Shown piece after piece: positions 1 through 9,351 of a stretch of DNA of 64,000 nucleotides; position 1 is the first letter of the stretch, and each line of letters opens with the position of its first letter. The stretch covers positions 1 through 64,000 of the forward strand of contig NZ_JAUSTK010000005.1 of the NCBI RefSeq assembly GCF_030812855.1, in the 5' to 3' direction. Origin of the DNA: Paenibacillus wynnii. Lineage in GTDB: Bacteria; Bacillota; Bacilli; Paenibacillales; Paenibacillaceae. The notes beneath the pieces were generated by a model. The model ran no database searches. It saw nothing but the letters and a program-made list of their open reading frames with translations, and was not told the origin of the DNA. Made by a program: the position numbers and the translations under genes.

Positions 1-1
1 T

Positions 2-325
2 GGGATCGCAGGCCCTCCAGGTCCTGTAGGTCCGGCGGGACCTAACGGACCTGCTGGCGCCATAGGACCCGCAGGTCCTGCAGGTCCCGCGGGAGCCGTC
101 GGACCCGGTGGGATTGCAGGCCCTCCAGGTCCTGCAGGTCCCGCGGGAGTCATCGGACCCGGTGGGATTGCAGGCCCTCCAGGTCCTGTAGGTCCGGCGG
201 GACCTAACGGACCTGCTGGCGCCATAGGACCCGCAGGTCCTGCAGGTCCCGCGGGAGTCGTCGGACCCGGTGGGATTGCAGGCCCTCCAGGTCCTGCAGG
301 TCCAGCAGGAGTAGCAGGACCAGCG
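2..325 (+). repeat. In-frame collagen repeats built on a 54-bp unit
   Basis: The block beginning GGGATYGCAGGCCCTCC recurs at 2, 110, 164 and 272, that is at steps of 108, 54 and 108 bp. A 162-bp (54-codon) superunit repeats nearly exactly from 2 to 164. All steps are multiples of 9 bp, so Gly-X-Y phase is kept. Copy number is likely to vary between strains by slippage or recombination. Confidence 0.85.
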
Positions 326-820
326 GGTGTAGCAGGACCTAGCGGGGCTACTGGATCTTCAGGACCCGCAGGTGCCACAGGTGCTGCCGGAGCAACTGGA
401 GCAGCAGGTGGATTATCCCAGTTTGGGTACATTTATAACTTGGCATCCCGAGTAGTTCCCATTGAGGCTGATGTGATTTTTGATACGAACGGTATTCTTA
501 CACCTGGAATAACACATGCACCGGGCACTACTGAATTAATGGTTACCGATGCGGGTATTTATGAGCTTAATTTTTCAGTATCGGGAGTAGAACCTAACCA
601 ATTCGCATTATTTTTGAATGGGGCACTTGTAGCTGGAACGATATATGGTTCAGGAGCTGGTACTCAACAAAATACGGGGCAGGCTATAATTGCCCTGGCA
701 TCCGGGGATGTGCTGACCTTGCGGAACCATAGCTCGTCTGCAGCGGTTACCCTACAGTCTTTGGCTGGAGGAACCCAGGCAAACGTAAATGCTTCAATTG
801 TTATAAAAAGACTAAGTTAA
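2..820 (+). CDS. Collagen-like exosporium-type glycoprotein, 5' end outside window
   Basis: The reading frame is open from the window edge. Roughly the first 135 codons are uninterrupted Gly-X-Y triplets rich in GPAGPAG and GPPGP, the pattern of bacterial collagen-like proteins such as BclA. The last ~125 residues (from about 440, starting [11 protein letters not shown]) are non-collagenous, rich in beta-strand-type sequence, and end with SIVIKRLS. This resembles the TNF-like BclA C-terminal trimerisation domain. Such proteins form filaments on the spore outer surface. The start codon and N-terminal targeting segment lie upstream, so total length and anchoring cannot be judged. A TTG at 440 could be mistaken for a start, but the collagen frame runs straight into it. 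A terminator follows at 854. Confidence 0.85.
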   Translation, partial: GIAGPPGPVGPAGPNGPAGAIGPAGPAGPAGAVGPGGIAGPPGPAGPAGVIGPGGIAGPPGPVGPAGPNGPAGAIGPAGPAGPAGVVGPGGIAGPPGPAGPAGVAGPAGVAGPSGATGSSGPAGATGAAGATGAAGGLSQFGYIYNLASRVVPIEADVIFDTNGILTPGITHAPGTTELMVTDAGIYELNFSVSGVEPNQFALFLNGALVAGTIYGSGAGTQQNTGQAIIALASGDVLTLRNHSSSAAVTLQSLAGGTQANVNASIVIKRLS

Positions 821-853
821 TCTCCGTGTAATTATACTTACAATATTTTTAGA

Positions 854-896
854 GAAAGACCCTTCCGAAGCATTCTCGTAAGGGTCTTTCATATTT
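854..896 (+). terminator. Intrinsic terminator of the collagen-like gene
   Basis: Perfect 11-bp stem GAAAGACCCTT / AAGGGTCTTTC (854-864 with 880-890), followed by a T-rich run. Confidence 0.85.
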
Positions 897-994
897 TTGA
901 TGTATAGAATCTGTACCCTGTTCCTGAAGAGTAAAGATATGGTATGCTTTGTAAAATCTCAGATGAGACAGGAACTTAAGAGAGGTGAGATCTT

Positions 995-1717
995 ATGAGT
1001 GGTGAAGAGCCTAAGTTGGATTTAGACCGGATCGTGTTCATTGGAAGAACTTTTGATGAATATATGCGGATGTTTGATCTGTTGCCGGAAGAATTGGCAG
1101 GACGAAGAATACTCGATTGTCCGGCGGGTGCCTGTTCATTCACAGCTAAGGCCAATACTCTGGGCGCTGACGTAACCGCGGTTGACATTGCTTATTACCA
1201 TACTCCGGCGAAGCTGGCCCAAAAGGGCTTACAGGATATAGAACATGCTATGCATCAGTTGGATAAGGTGCAGGATAACTTTGTATGGGAGTATTTTAAG
1301 TCGATTGACGGCTTACGAAAGGTAAGAATAGAAGCACTAACGGACAGCACACAGGATCGAACGTCTGTTTCAAACCGCTATATTCCAGCAGTACTGCCTG
1401 AGCTGCCATTCCGTGATCAAGAATTCGAATTGACGCTATCGGCGCATTTCTTATTTATGTACGGGGATCGTTTGGATTATGATTTTCATATGCAAACCCT
1501 TCAGGAACTGATGCGTGTAACGAAGGAAGAAATTCGCATTTTTCCTTTAGTGAATTTATCCAGTCAGAGATATGAACATTTAGACCCTTTAATTGAGTAT
1601 ATGGTTAGTCAGGGGTGGACTGCTGAAGAAATAAAGGTTCCTTATGAATTTCAAAAGGGAGCCAATCACATGTTGAGAATTAGAAGGATGAATGCAGCAG
1701 ATCATTCGGGGGCTTGA
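995..1717 (+). CDS. Class I SAM-dependent methyltransferase
   Basis: A 240-residue protein with ATG start behind GAGAGGTGAG. Residues ~38-60 carry a Rossmann-type motif I, ILDCPAGACSF, then DVTAVDIAYYH, where the acidic residue would bind the ribose of SAM. This fits a class I methyltransferase of the cytosolic small-molecule or RNA type. The rest (RYIPAVLPELPF, then LTLSAHFLFMY) resembles motif IV and the following strand. No substrate can be assigned. The gene stands alone between two terminators, so the neighbours give no hint of its pathway. Confidence 0.7.
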   Translation: MSGEEPKLDLDRIVFIGRTFDEYMRMFDLLPEELAGRRILDCPAGACSFTAKANTLGADVTAVDIAYYHTPAKLAQKGLQDIEHAMHQLDKVQDNFVWEYFKSIDGLRKVRIEALTDSTQDRTSVSNRYIPAVLPELPFRDQEFELTLSAHFLFMYGDRLDYDFHMQTLQELMRVTKEEIRIFPLVNLSSQRYEHLDPLIEYMVSQGWTAEEIKVPYEFQKGANHMLRIRRMNAADHSGA

Positions 1718-1738
1718 TATGAAAATAGGAGGGCACAC

Positions 1739-1783
1739 GTAAAACCCCTATTATTGATAACCTCATCAATAGTAGGGGTTTAC
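1739..1783 (+). terminator. Intrinsic terminator after the methyltransferase
   Basis: Long hairpin: the arm around AAACCCCTATTATTGAT pairs with ATCAATAGTAGGGGTTT across a short AACCTC loop (1739-1783). One base is bulged. Confidence 0.75.
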
Positions 1784-2311
1784 GCTGTAATCACTATACC
1801 CATGTTCTTCTCAGACTCCTTATCCTATCCTTAGCACTCTTTCGATAGAAATCGTCCGAGGTGGCAAAACTGCTGCCTATCCTATCCGATAAATTTCGTC
1901 GTTTCATCTTCTTTTTACGATTGGGTTGATTATTCATCATTTAAGCTTTAAGAAGCTCATACCATTTCGTTAGAAAGATGAATTGAAATCTTTACCGTTA
2001 GGATAAAAGATATAGTATCAATCTCTAGGACTTCTGCTACTAAAGATTACTTACCGAATAAATTGTACCTTCGACAAGCTTTCCTTCTAGTAGAGTATTT
2101 ATCCTTGAGTTGATAGTTAAACTATAACCCGAATGCCCGAAATAGTAAAAACGCAAATAGTTCAAATTTGGAGAAGTTTTCGGCCCATTCCTTTTGTAAG
2201 CGCTTTATATCTTCGGATTTCTTTGTTTTTCATAAAAAACAATCTCACAGCAGGCCAAGATTATCAATGGATATAATGCTTAATATAGAAAACACTTGCG
2301 GAGGGGATAGA
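1784..2311. other. About 530 bp without a supported gene
   Basis: I see no coding signal, strong hairpin or known repeat here. An open frame upstream of 2312 (from 2168) has no ribosome site and no family resemblance. It is best read as noncoding DNA holding the promoter of the next gene. Confidence 0.5.
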
Positions 2312-3208
2312 ATGCAGAATCGGAAAGCAGCTATCTTTTATTTCTCGGGTACAGGTAATACGGAGATCATTGCCAAACGCATAGCGGATGCATTAGAACG
2401 AAAGGATCAAAGGCCGGATCTGTTTAGAATTGAGAACATTCTTAAGGGTCAGCAATCTGAAGACTATGAAGCATACGGTCTTATCGGAATAGGTCATCCT
2501 GTCCTTGGATTCGGTGCCTCCGGTATTGTCGAACGTTTTGTAGAGCAATTACCTGATAGCGGCGGGACACCTACTTTTGTGTTCAAGACTGCCTCCTCCC
2601 CGCACTACGTTAATCATGGTGCTTCGAACACGGTCATTCGGAGCTTGCGAAATAAAGGATATGATACCTTTCATAATTCCATCTTTGCGATGCCCTGCAA
2701 TTTTTTTATGAAGTATGATGATCGGTTGAATAAACAGCTCTACGAGACAGCGCTGCATAAGGTGGAAATCTTAGCAGAGGAAGTCCTGAGTCGAACGCCA
2801 AGAGTATTACGGATCCATCCAGTTCTTGAGAAAGCTCTTAAGATGGTATATTACTTTGAAGACACCCATGGAGGCAAGGCTTTTGCAAAAGGATTGAAGA
2901 CTACATCCTCTTGTACACTATGTCTGAAATGTGTTAGAGACTGTCCTACATCTAATATTGCAGAAGGTAAAGAAGGGCTCTCCTTTGGACAAGAATGCAT
3001 TTGGTGCATGCGTTGTATCTATTCATGTCCTCACAAAGCCATTCAAGCGACAAAGATTCGCTCCTGCGTAGTTGAGCCTTACACTGGCGGCCCAGCTCTG
3101 CATAAATTATTAGAAGATCCCGATAATGACGGTCAATTTGTAAATGAACGATCCACAGGGTATTATAAGCATTTTATCGACTACATAAAGCAAGATGATA
3201 GCGTATAA
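2312..3208 (+). CDS. EFR1-type ferredoxin/flavodoxin fusion protein
   Basis: 298 residues. The start is the ATG at 2312, because GGAGGGGATAG lies just upstream and the protein then begins with a flavodoxin fold. Residues ~7-20 hold AIFYFSGTGNTEIIAK, the FMN phosphate-binding loop. Near residue 200 come two [4Fe-4S] clusters of bacterial ferredoxin type, CTLCLKCVRDCP and CIWCMRCIYSCP. This combination is known as the EFR1 family (flavodoxin plus two clusters), a soluble electron-transfer protein of unknown partner. The gene appears to be a single-gene unit. An alternative start at 2168 would add 48 residues with no recognisable sequence. Confidence 0.8.
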   Translation: MQNRKAAIFYFSGTGNTEIIAKRIADALERKDQRPDLFRIENILKGQQSEDYEAYGLIGIGHPVLGFGASGIVERFVEQLPDSGGTPTFVFKTASSPHYVNHGASNTVIRSLRNKGYDTFHNSIFAMPCNFFMKYDDRLNKQLYETALHKVEILAEEVLSRTPRVLRIHPVLEKALKMVYYFEDTHGGKAFAKGLKTTSSCTLCLKCVRDCPTSNIAEGKEGLSFGQECIWCMRCIYSCPHKAIQATKIRSCVVEPYTGGPALHKLLEDPDNDGQFVNERSTGYYKHFIDYIKQDDSV

Positions 3209-3253
3209 CTAGCGGTAACCTATTACTTGATTACGAGAGATGGAGGAACACAG

Positions 3254-3874
3254 TTGAACCTGTATCAAATGAAAGCTGATCCTTATGGTGTTGGGTATAT
3301 CTCGAAGTTTCTCGATGATAACTTTGTTAGCATAGAACTTCGTGGAGTAGGAAATTTGGAGAACGTTGATGAAGCGGAAGTGATGGAAAGATTAGTGACA
3401 GCCTACGGGTCTAAGGACAAAGTTCTGAAGGGCCAGCTAGAGACAGTTAAACTTTTTGTACATTTAATGCAGGATGGGGATTATATATTGGTTGCGGATG
3501 AAGATACGGCTCATTTGGGCGATCTTGGGGATTATTTCTATGATGATTTGTCAGACACGCCGGCTAATGGTCTGTGTCATCGCAGGGGTGTGACTTGGTT
3601 AACCCGAATTCCGCGTGCTGAACTAAATATAGAGGTGCAGGAGCTTCTGGCTCAGCCGGAGATGATAACTCAATTTCAGCATCCAATAGCCAGTGCGCAA
3701 TTAAATAAATGGAGTTCAAACCTCTTGGAGAGTCCGCCGGTTTCCAGGACATCAGTGTATGTAGATGATAAGACTATCGCTGAAGCACTAGAGGTTCTGA
3801 AGAAGGCTCTGCACAGTGATGACGTTGAGCGTAGGGAACGGGCAGCTATTGCTATTTTGCAGTATGTTAAATAA
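3254..3874 (+). CDS. Uncharacterised cytosolic protein, TTG start
   Basis: 206 residues from TTG at 3254, chosen because GGAGG (3242-3246) sits seven bases upstream. The in-frame TTG at 3227 has no ribosome site. The N-terminus (NLYQMKADPYGVGYISKFLDDNFVSI, then ELRGVGNLENV) resembles a short alpha/beta module found at the front of some Mrr-type restriction and PIN/EVE-like proteins. That likeness is weak. The C-terminal ~45 residues are helical (ALEVLKKALHSDDVERRERAAIAIL). No catalytic motif is visible and function is unknown. Confidence 0.55.
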   Translation: MNLYQMKADPYGVGYISKFLDDNFVSIELRGVGNLENVDEAEVMERLVTAYGSKDKVLKGQLETVKLFVHLMQDGDYILVADEDTAHLGDLGDYFYDDLSDTPANGLCHRRGVTWLTRIPRAELNIEVQELLAQPEMITQFQHPIASAQLNKWSSNLLESPPVSRTSVYVDDKTIAEALEVLKKALHSDDVERRERAAIAILQYVK

Positions 3875-3915
3875 TGTGGGATTTTTAGTGAAATTGTTGG
3901 AGTGAAAATGAAGCG

Positions 3916-3935
3916 ATTTCATTATATAATGAAAT
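3916..3935. promoter_or_regulatory. Perfect 20-bp palindrome over a -10-like box upstream of alpha-galactosidase
   Basis: ATTTCATTATATAATGAAAT is its own reverse complement and contains TATAAT at 3925-3930. It lies 41 bp before the GH36 start, so it is a probable operator overlapping the promoter of that gene. Confidence 0.5.
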
Positions 3936-3976
3936 TTGTATGGAAAATTGCAGAATGATAGAAAGCGGAGGGTATC

Positions 3977-6166
3977 ATGGGAATTCAATATAACTCTAAG
4001 GAACGTATCTTTCATCTACAAAGTAAAGAAACCAGCTATGTTATTCAGCTTCTCCATGTCGGAATACCAGTACATGTATATTGGGGTAGAAAAATCCGAT
4101 CAGGAGGACTGTCCTCCATCCTGCAACGGGCAGAAAGATGCTCATTTTCTCCAAGTCCTTTTCCGGAAGATATGACGATCTCCTATGATACTATACCGCA
4201 GGAATATCCTGCTTACGGCGTTGGAGATTTCCGTCACCCCGCCTATCAGATCCAAGCCGAGAACGGAACTACTGCCTCTGAAGCTATTTACGATAAGCAC
4301 CGCATATACAAAGGGAAACCAACGCTTGAAGGACTTCCTTCTACTTATGCTGAGCATGAGGATGAAGCAGAGACGCTGGAGTTGGAGCTGTTCGATGCTA
4401 CGGCAGGGATGCGTATTATTTTATCCTATACTGTGTTTAATGAATTGAATGCAATCACTCGTTCTGTTCGATTTGTGAATGAAGGAACGGACTCCCTGAA
4501 GTTGCTACGTGGTCTTAGTATGAGCATCGATTTCCGTGATTCTAACTACGATTTGCTTCATTTGTCGGGCTCGTGGGCACGGGAAAGATATATGGAAAGA
4601 AGAGCACTGGCTTCAGGAATGCAGGGAGTTGAAAGCCGCAGAGGGGCTAGCAGTCATGGACATAATCCGTTTGTAGCACTTCTCTCTAAAGGTGCAGATG
4701 AAGATCATGGTGATGTATACGGGGTAAGTCTTGTATATAGCGGCAATTTCTCCGCGCAAGTAGAGGTGGAACCGTATCAAACTGCCCGTCTGTCGATCGG
4801 AATTAACCCATTTGATTTCAACTGGCTGCTTGAAGCGGGACAGTCATTCCAGACTCCAGAAGCCGTACTGGTATTCTCGTCTGACGGAATCGGCTCTATG
4901 TCCAGAACCTATCATAAATTGTATCGTACCCGCCTATGCCGCGGCACCTTCCGTGATCAGACTCGTCCAGTCTTGGTTAACAACTGGGAAGCGACTTATT
5001 TTGACTTTAACGCTGAAAAAATTGAGGGTATTGCCCGGGCCGGCAGTGAGCTTGGCTTGGAGTTATTTGTTCTCGACGATGGCTGGTTTGGTCACAGGGA
5101 TGATGACAAAACTTCACTGGGTGACTGGTTCGTGGACCCTAAGAAACTGCCGGACGGATTGGATGATTTGGCACGGCGGGTGAACAACCTGGACATGCAG
5201 TTCGGTCTTTGGTTCGAGCCTGAGATGATTTCACCGGATAGTGAGCTGTACCGCCAGCACCCCGATTGGTGCTTGCATGTCCCTAACCGCCGCAGAACGG
5301 TAGGCCGGATGCAGCTTGTTCTTGACTTCTCGCGTGAGGATGTATGTCAGGCTATTGGGGATCGTATTGCCGATGTTCTGCGCAGCGCACCGATCACTTA
5401 TGTGAAATGGGATATGAACCGGAATATGACGGAGATTGGTTCGGCATTGTTGCCTTCAGAAAGACAACGGGAGACAGCTCATCGTTATATTTTAGGTCTC
5501 TACGGTGTGCTTGAACGCATCACTTCTGAATTCCCTAATGTGTTATTCGAGAGCTGTTCGGGAGGCGGGGGCCGTTTTGATCCGGGCATGCTGTATTATA
5601 TGCCGCAAACGTGGACAAGTGATAATACGGATGCAATCAGCCGACTGAAAATTCAGTATGGTACAAGTATTGTTTATCCGCTAAGCTCCATGGGCAGTCA
5701 TGTATCGGCTATACCGAACCATCAGGTTCATCGTAATACTTCCCTTGAGCTGCGGGGCCATATCGCAATGTCCGGAAATTTCGGGTATGAGTTGGACTTA
5801 ACGAAGTTCTCGGAAGAGGATAAAGAAATCGTACGCGGACAGGTAGCTCTATATAAAGAACTCCGTAGCCTTGTTCAATTCGGTGATCAATATCGACTTC
5901 TTAGTCCATTTGAAGGCAATGAAACCTCTTGGCTAATTGTCTCAGAAGATAAGTCGGAAGCCGTAGTCGTGTATGCCCGGGTACTGGCGGAGCCCAACGA
6001 TCCATTGCATTATTTGCGTCTTAAGGGTCTCGATCCGGAAGCTGATTATGAGTGGGTTGAAGGAGGAGGCGTCTACGGTGGAGATCACTTGATGTATGCC
6101 GGACTTCCGCTCCCGAATCTTCACGGGGACTTCCAAAGTGTACTGTGGCGGTTCAAAAGGGTATAA
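3977..6166 (+). CDS. GH36 alpha-galactosidase
   Basis: 729 residues, the usual size of bacterial GH36 enzymes, with ATG behind GCGGAGGG. The catalytic barrel shows VLVNNWEATYFDFN, then FVLDDGWFGHRDDD, the nucleophile motif TYVKWDMNRNMTE, and the acid/base region ESCSGGGGRFDPGML with SDNTDA. The family removes terminal alpha-1,6-galactose from melibiose, raffinose and galactomannan side chains by a retaining mechanism. No signal peptide is present, so it is cytosolic and needs imported oligosaccharides. No transporter is adjacent. A palindrome at 3916 probably regulates it. Confidence is high for the family, lower for the natural substrate. Confidence 0.93.
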   Translation: MGIQYNSKERIFHLQSKETSYVIQLLHVGIPVHVYWGRKIRSGGLSSILQRAERCSFSPSPFPEDMTISYDTIPQEYPAYGVGDFRHPAYQIQAENGTTASEAIYDKHRIYKGKPTLEGLPSTYAEHEDEAETLELELFDATAGMRIILSYTVFNELNAITRSVRFVNEGTDSLKLLRGLSMSIDFRDSNYDLLHLSGSWARERYMERRALASGMQGVESRRGASSHGHNPFVALLSKGADEDHGDVYGVSLVYSGNFSAQVEVEPYQTARLSIGINPFDFNWLLEAGQSFQTPEAVLVFSSDGIGSMSRTYHKLYRTRLCRGTFRDQTRPVLVNNWEATYFDFNAEKIEGIARAGSELGLELFVLDDGWFGHRDDDKTSLGDWFVDPKKLPDGLDDLARRVNNLDMQFGLWFEPEMISPDSELYRQHPDWCLHVPNRRRTVGRMQLVLDFSREDVCQAIGDRIADVLRSAPITYVKWDMNRNMTEIGSALLPSERQRETAHRYILGLYGVLERITSEFPNVLFESCSGGGGRFDPGMLYYMPQTWTSDNTDAISRLKIQYGTSIVYPLSSMGSHVSAIPNHQVHRNTSLELRGHIAMSGNFGYELDLTKFSEEDKEIVRGQVALYKELRSLVQFGDQYRLLSPFEGNETSWLIVSEDKSEAVVVYARVLAEPNDPLHYLRLKGLDPEADYEWVEGGGVYGGDHLMYAGLPLPNLHGDFQSVLWRFKRV

Positions 6167-6216
6167 GTAAAACTGTAGTGAAACCAGGGAACGAACAAAC
6201 CTCCCTTTAAAATGTA

Positions 6217-6256
6217 AAAGAAGCTGTCCGGCATATGCGCCGGACAGCTTCTTTGT
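6217..6256. terminator. Bidirectional terminator between convergent genes
   Basis: Perfect 16-bp stem AAAGAAGCTGTCCGGC / GCCGGACAGCTTCTTT (6217-6232 with 6239-6254). It has A and T runs on the two sides and serves the plus-strand galactosidase and the minus-strand nitroreductase. Confidence 0.85.
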
Positions 6257-6269
6257 GTTCTTTTACTTC

Positions 6270-6893
6270 TTATACCCCTATAAATTCTACGAATTCATTC
6301 ACAGGCTTGCGGTATCCGCGGGGTCTGATCTTATGTTGGTTATCTTTGCCGATGGTGATAAGCATGATAGGAACAAGATTCTCAGGCAACTGTAGAGTCG
6401 CCTTGATGGCTTCCGGATCGAAGCCGATCATCGGGCAAGTATCCCAGCCTTTATCCTTAGCAATGAGCATGAACTGCATGGCAGAGAGGGAAGCATTACG
6501 GATGGCATCTTCACGCTGGAAGGTGTCATTTCCTATGTAGGCGTTGTTAATGGATTCGATGGTTTGATCATATTGCTCCTCTGTCATGGCTCCGAGCATC
6601 TTAAGTCCACCATATATTTCAGGCGCTTGCAGATAAGCATACTTATCCCCGAGTACTACAATGACCGCAGAGGCTGAATGGATTTTATATTGGCCGTAAG
6701 CTCCGTTCCGAATCTCTTCTTTTAAATTCTCGTCAGCGATGACTTTATAATGGGTATGTTGAAGATTATATGCCGAGGGTGCTAGCCGTGCTTGTGAGAA
6801 CATTTCTTCCAGCTCACTAAGTGGGATCTTGATGCCCTCCACAAAATTATTAGCGGATCTGCGGGATTGAACTAGATCTGTAAAAGTACTCAT
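6270..6893 (-). CDS. Nitroreductase-family flavoprotein
   Basis: 207 residues with N-terminal SRRSANNFVEGIKI (FMN phosphate-contacting Arg pair), then ARLAPSAYNLQHTHYKV, the nitroreductase signature. The C-terminal region has KGWDTCPMIGFDPEAIK, then PIMLITIGK, and RPRGYRKP near the end. The family is a homodimeric FMN-dependent NAD(P)H oxidoreductase acting on nitroaromatics, quinones or other electron acceptors. It starts at ATG 6893 behind GGAGGT and is followed by the shared terminator at 6217. It is not part of an operon. The physiological substrate is unknown. Confidence 0.88.
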   Translation of the reverse strand: MSTFTDLVQSRRSANNFVEGIKIPLSELEEMFSQARLAPSAYNLQHTHYKVIADENLKEEIRNGAYGQYKIHSASAVIVVLGDKYAYLQAPEIYGGLKMLGAMTEEQYDQTIESINNAYIGNDTFQREDAIRNASLSAMQFMLIAKDKGWDTCPMIGFDPEAIKATLQLPENLVPIMLITIGKDNQHKIRPRGYRKPVNEFVEFIGV

Positions 6894-7160
6894 ACTAATG
6901 ACCTCCAGGTTTATTTTTGTGGTTAATAATAATCAATAAGTGAACTTAATAAATAAACTTACATTTAGTTACTAACTCAAGATAACACAGTTATATTAGA
7001 ACGTCAATGATAAAATTTATACTGTTTGCAGAGTAAGTCGAAAGCATTAATGTATGTTTTATTTTTTAGAAGGATAGATAATTGGGAATTATTACATGGC
7101 AAATAAAGTAAAATTATTTAAACTAAAGAAGTGATATAGATTATTAAAGGGGAGAGTAAC

Positions 7161-8003
7161 TTGATAGTCTCTAGAGGACGATTGTTGATTGATTTGCAAA
7201 GAATAGAAGCGAATAATTATCACCTGAACGAAGGTGAAATCATGTGGGATTATGTGAATTTGATGTTGCAATATATCGGGGATCCACAGTCCGAATTACG
7301 TGACGAGCTTATTTATCCGACCTTCTACAAATGGATCATTGAACAACAGCAGTTTAGTGAGGTGGAGCTTCGTTCCATTCTTTCTGTTCTGCTTGATGAG
7401 CAGCATCTGTTTTACCATATCGGCAGTGAGGGAGACTCAACTGTATTTACTAGGACGTTTACTGTGCTTGTGGTTACTTTAATTTTACAACGGCACATTC
7501 TGCAACCTTTTTTAGTTCAAACGGAATTTAGTCATGTGAAGAACTCCTTGCTCCGATACTATCAAGAGGAAAAAGATCTACGGGGCTATTTGACTGAAGG
7601 AGGTTGGGCACATGGTGCGGCGCATGGAGCGGATGCACTTGAAGAATTAGTGAAATGTAAAGAGAGCGATCCGGCTGTTCAGCTGGAGGTTCTGGCAGTT
7701 GTTAAAGGAATGCTATATAACGGATGGTATATGTTCAGTGACGAAGAGGATGAACGAATTGCCAGTATTGTGGATACGATTCTATTCCTTCAACTACTGC
7801 CGCACCCGATAATGGTAGAGTGGATAGGTCAGTTGGGAGATTGCTGCAGCTGGCCGCGGAGTCGGAGACAGTATATCACACGGGTGAATACGAAAAATTG
7901 CATGCGCAGTCTATATTTCAGATGTGTTCATAACAATGAGGCAAGTGTCTATATCGATCCGATACTGAAGTTGGAAAGGAAATTAAATAAATTTGCACAA
8001 TAA
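7161..8003 (+). CDS. DUF2785-type protein
   Basis: 280 residues from TTG 7161, preceded by GGGGAGAG. The diagnostic motif YLTEGGWAHGAAHGADAL lies near residue 145 and matches DUF2785, a helical family of unknown function in Firmicutes. The His/Asp pattern GWAHxxAHGAD could bind a metal or ligand, but that is inference. There are no membrane segments or signal peptide. The SGNH hydrolase follows after 78 bp without an obvious terminator, so co-transcription is possible. Confidence 0.7.
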   Translation: MIVSRGRLLIDLQRIEANNYHLNEGEIMWDYVNLMLQYIGDPQSELRDELIYPTFYKWIIEQQQFSEVELRSILSVLLDEQHLFYHIGSEGDSTVFTRTFTVLVVTLILQRHILQPFLVQTEFSHVKNSLLRYYQEEKDLRGYLTEGGWAHGAAHGADALEELVKCKESDPAVQLEVLAVVKGMLYNGWYMFSDEEDERIASIVDTILFLQLLPHPIMVEWIGQLGDCCSWPRSRRQYITRVNTKNCMRSLYFRCVHNNEASVYIDPILKLERKLNKFAQ

Positions 8004-8081
8004 GGGACAATGCGATGTTGGAGGTAACTTTGATATAATAGATGGGTTATTTCCAAGAGAATATTGAGGAGGACTCCATGT

Positions 8082-8711
8082 ATGACTTTTAAGCCAAATG
8101 ACGTTGTATTATTTCAAGGAGACAGTATTACGGATTGGGGACGTAATTATGAAGACGCTTCCTCCCTGGGTGTAGGTTATGCACTAATGGTTGCCGCGCG
8201 TATGGGGCATATGTATCCTGAGAAGAATCTTACTTTTATTAACCGCGGTATCGGCGGCAATCGTGCGGTGGATCTGCAAGAGCGCTGGGATAAGGATTGT
8301 CTGGATTTGAAACCGACGTGGGTATCCATATATATTGGAATTAACGATACCTGGCGCCGCATGGATTCCGGGGAGGAAACTACGGCGGAGCAGTTCGAAG
8401 CCACCTATCGGGATTTGATTGAGCGCACACGGGAAACTCTCGATGCCAAGCTGGTTCTTATTGAACCGTTTGTTCTTCCCGTGCCTGAGGATCGCAAAGG
8501 ATGGCGTACGGATCTGGATCCTAAAATACATATCGTGCGCGAACTGGCACGTGAGTATGGTGCAGTGCTTGTTCCGCTTGACGGATTGTTTGCTGCGGCT
8601 TCTGTCAAAGCGGAGTCCTCCTATTGGGCACCAGACGGTGTTCATCCGTCTCCGGCAGGCCATGCCCTGATTGCTGATGCTTGGCTGAGAGCCGTTGGCG
8701 TAATCAGCTAA
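8082..8711 (+). CDS. SGNH/GDSL-family hydrolase (carbohydrate-esterase type)
   Basis: 209 residues from ATG 8082, eight bases after GAGGAGG (8067-8073). An overlapping ATG at 8078 is out of frame. Block I is LFQGDSITDWGR with the nucleophile Ser, block II GIGGNRAVDL, block III IGINDTWR, and block V PDGVHPSPAGH with the catalytic Asp-His. These are the four SGNH blocks. The closest recognisable type is the bacterial acetyl-esterase group that deacetylates xylan or other polysaccharides or lipids. No signal peptide is seen, so it is intracellular. The precise substrate is not assignable. Confidence 0.85.
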   Translation: MTFKPNDVVLFQGDSITDWGRNYEDASSLGVGYALMVAARMGHMYPEKNLTFINRGIGGNRAVDLQERWDKDCLDLKPTWVSIYIGINDTWRRMDSGEETTAEQFEATYRDLIERTRETLDAKLVLIEPFVLPVPEDRKGWRTDLDPKIHIVRELAREYGAVLVPLDGLFAAASVKAESSYWAPDGVHPSPAGHALIADAWLRAVGVIS

Positions 8712-8718
8712 ATAGACC

Positions 8719-8738
8719 TTGATGCTTCTCATAAACGT
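8719..8738 (+). repeat. Left boundary repeat of intergenic island, copy 1
   Basis: TTGATGCTTCTCATAAACGT occurs here eight bases after the SGNH stop codon and again at 19637-19656, also just after a stop codon. Both copies begin a repeat-rich noncoding stretch. Confidence 0.7.
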
Positions 8739-8740
8739 CA

Positions 8741-9344
8741 GCACTTCATGGAAACGAACAAGCCGGTGAGCGTAATAGCCGTAACGGTTATTACAAACGC
8801 AGTCTGCACACCAAGTACGGAAATCTGGAGGAGCTTCAGGTGCCTCGAGATCGTAACGGGGACTTTCAAACTCACATGTTTGAGCCGTACCAGCGGCGAG
8901 ACGGCTGGCTGGAGAAGGCCGTCATTCAGATGTACAAAAGCGGGATAGGTACGCGAGATGTGGCCCGTTTTATTGAAAGTATGTTTGGCAGCCACTATTC
9001 CCCCTCTACCGTCAGCAACATCACTGCTACTGTGCTGGAGGATATCCAGCAGTGGCAAATGCGTCCCTTACAAAAACGTTACTCAGTGATCTACCTAGAT
9101 GGTTTGTACGTGAAACTCAAGCGTAGTACGGTAGCGGTGAAGTCGTTTATTTTGCCATGGGTATCGACGAAGACGGACACCGTCAAATCCTTGGCTTCTA
9201 TGTGGGCGGCCAAGAGAGTTCTACAACGAACGTTTTGCGGAACGAGTTATTCGCAGCTTTGGTGATCTAGAGGTCAAGAAGAAACTAAACGAGATGTTTG
9301 AAGCGCGATACCCGGTACAGGAAGGGCGGGAGGAAACAGCCTGA
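8741..9344 (+). pseudogene. IS256/Mutator-family transposase remnant
   Basis: One frame gives GERNSRNGYYKRSLHTKYG, VPRDRNGDFQTHMFEPY, then IGTRDVARFIESMFG and YSVIYLDGLYVKLKR, which is the typical front half of an IS256-family transposase including the first catalytic-region Asp. Near 9130 the frame shifts by one, continuing as EVVYFAMGIDEDGHRQILGF. After GGQES it jumps straight to the family's C-terminal tail, SFGDLEVKKKLNEMFEARYP, stopping at 9342-9344. The N-terminus and most of the middle (about 200 residues) are therefore missing. It cannot be functional. An IS-end-like sequence follows at 9431-9456. Confidence 0.8.
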
Positions 9345-9351
9345 TTCCCTT

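Noticed and set aside
3905..3925. CcpA cre site upstream of the alpha-galactosidase
   Set aside because: ATGAAGCGATTTCAT has symmetric ends but does not fit the cre spacing and central bases.
8184..8744. Minus-strand ORF of 186 residues
   Set aside because: It lies opposite the clearly functional SGNH hydrolase gene and has no ribosome site or family match.
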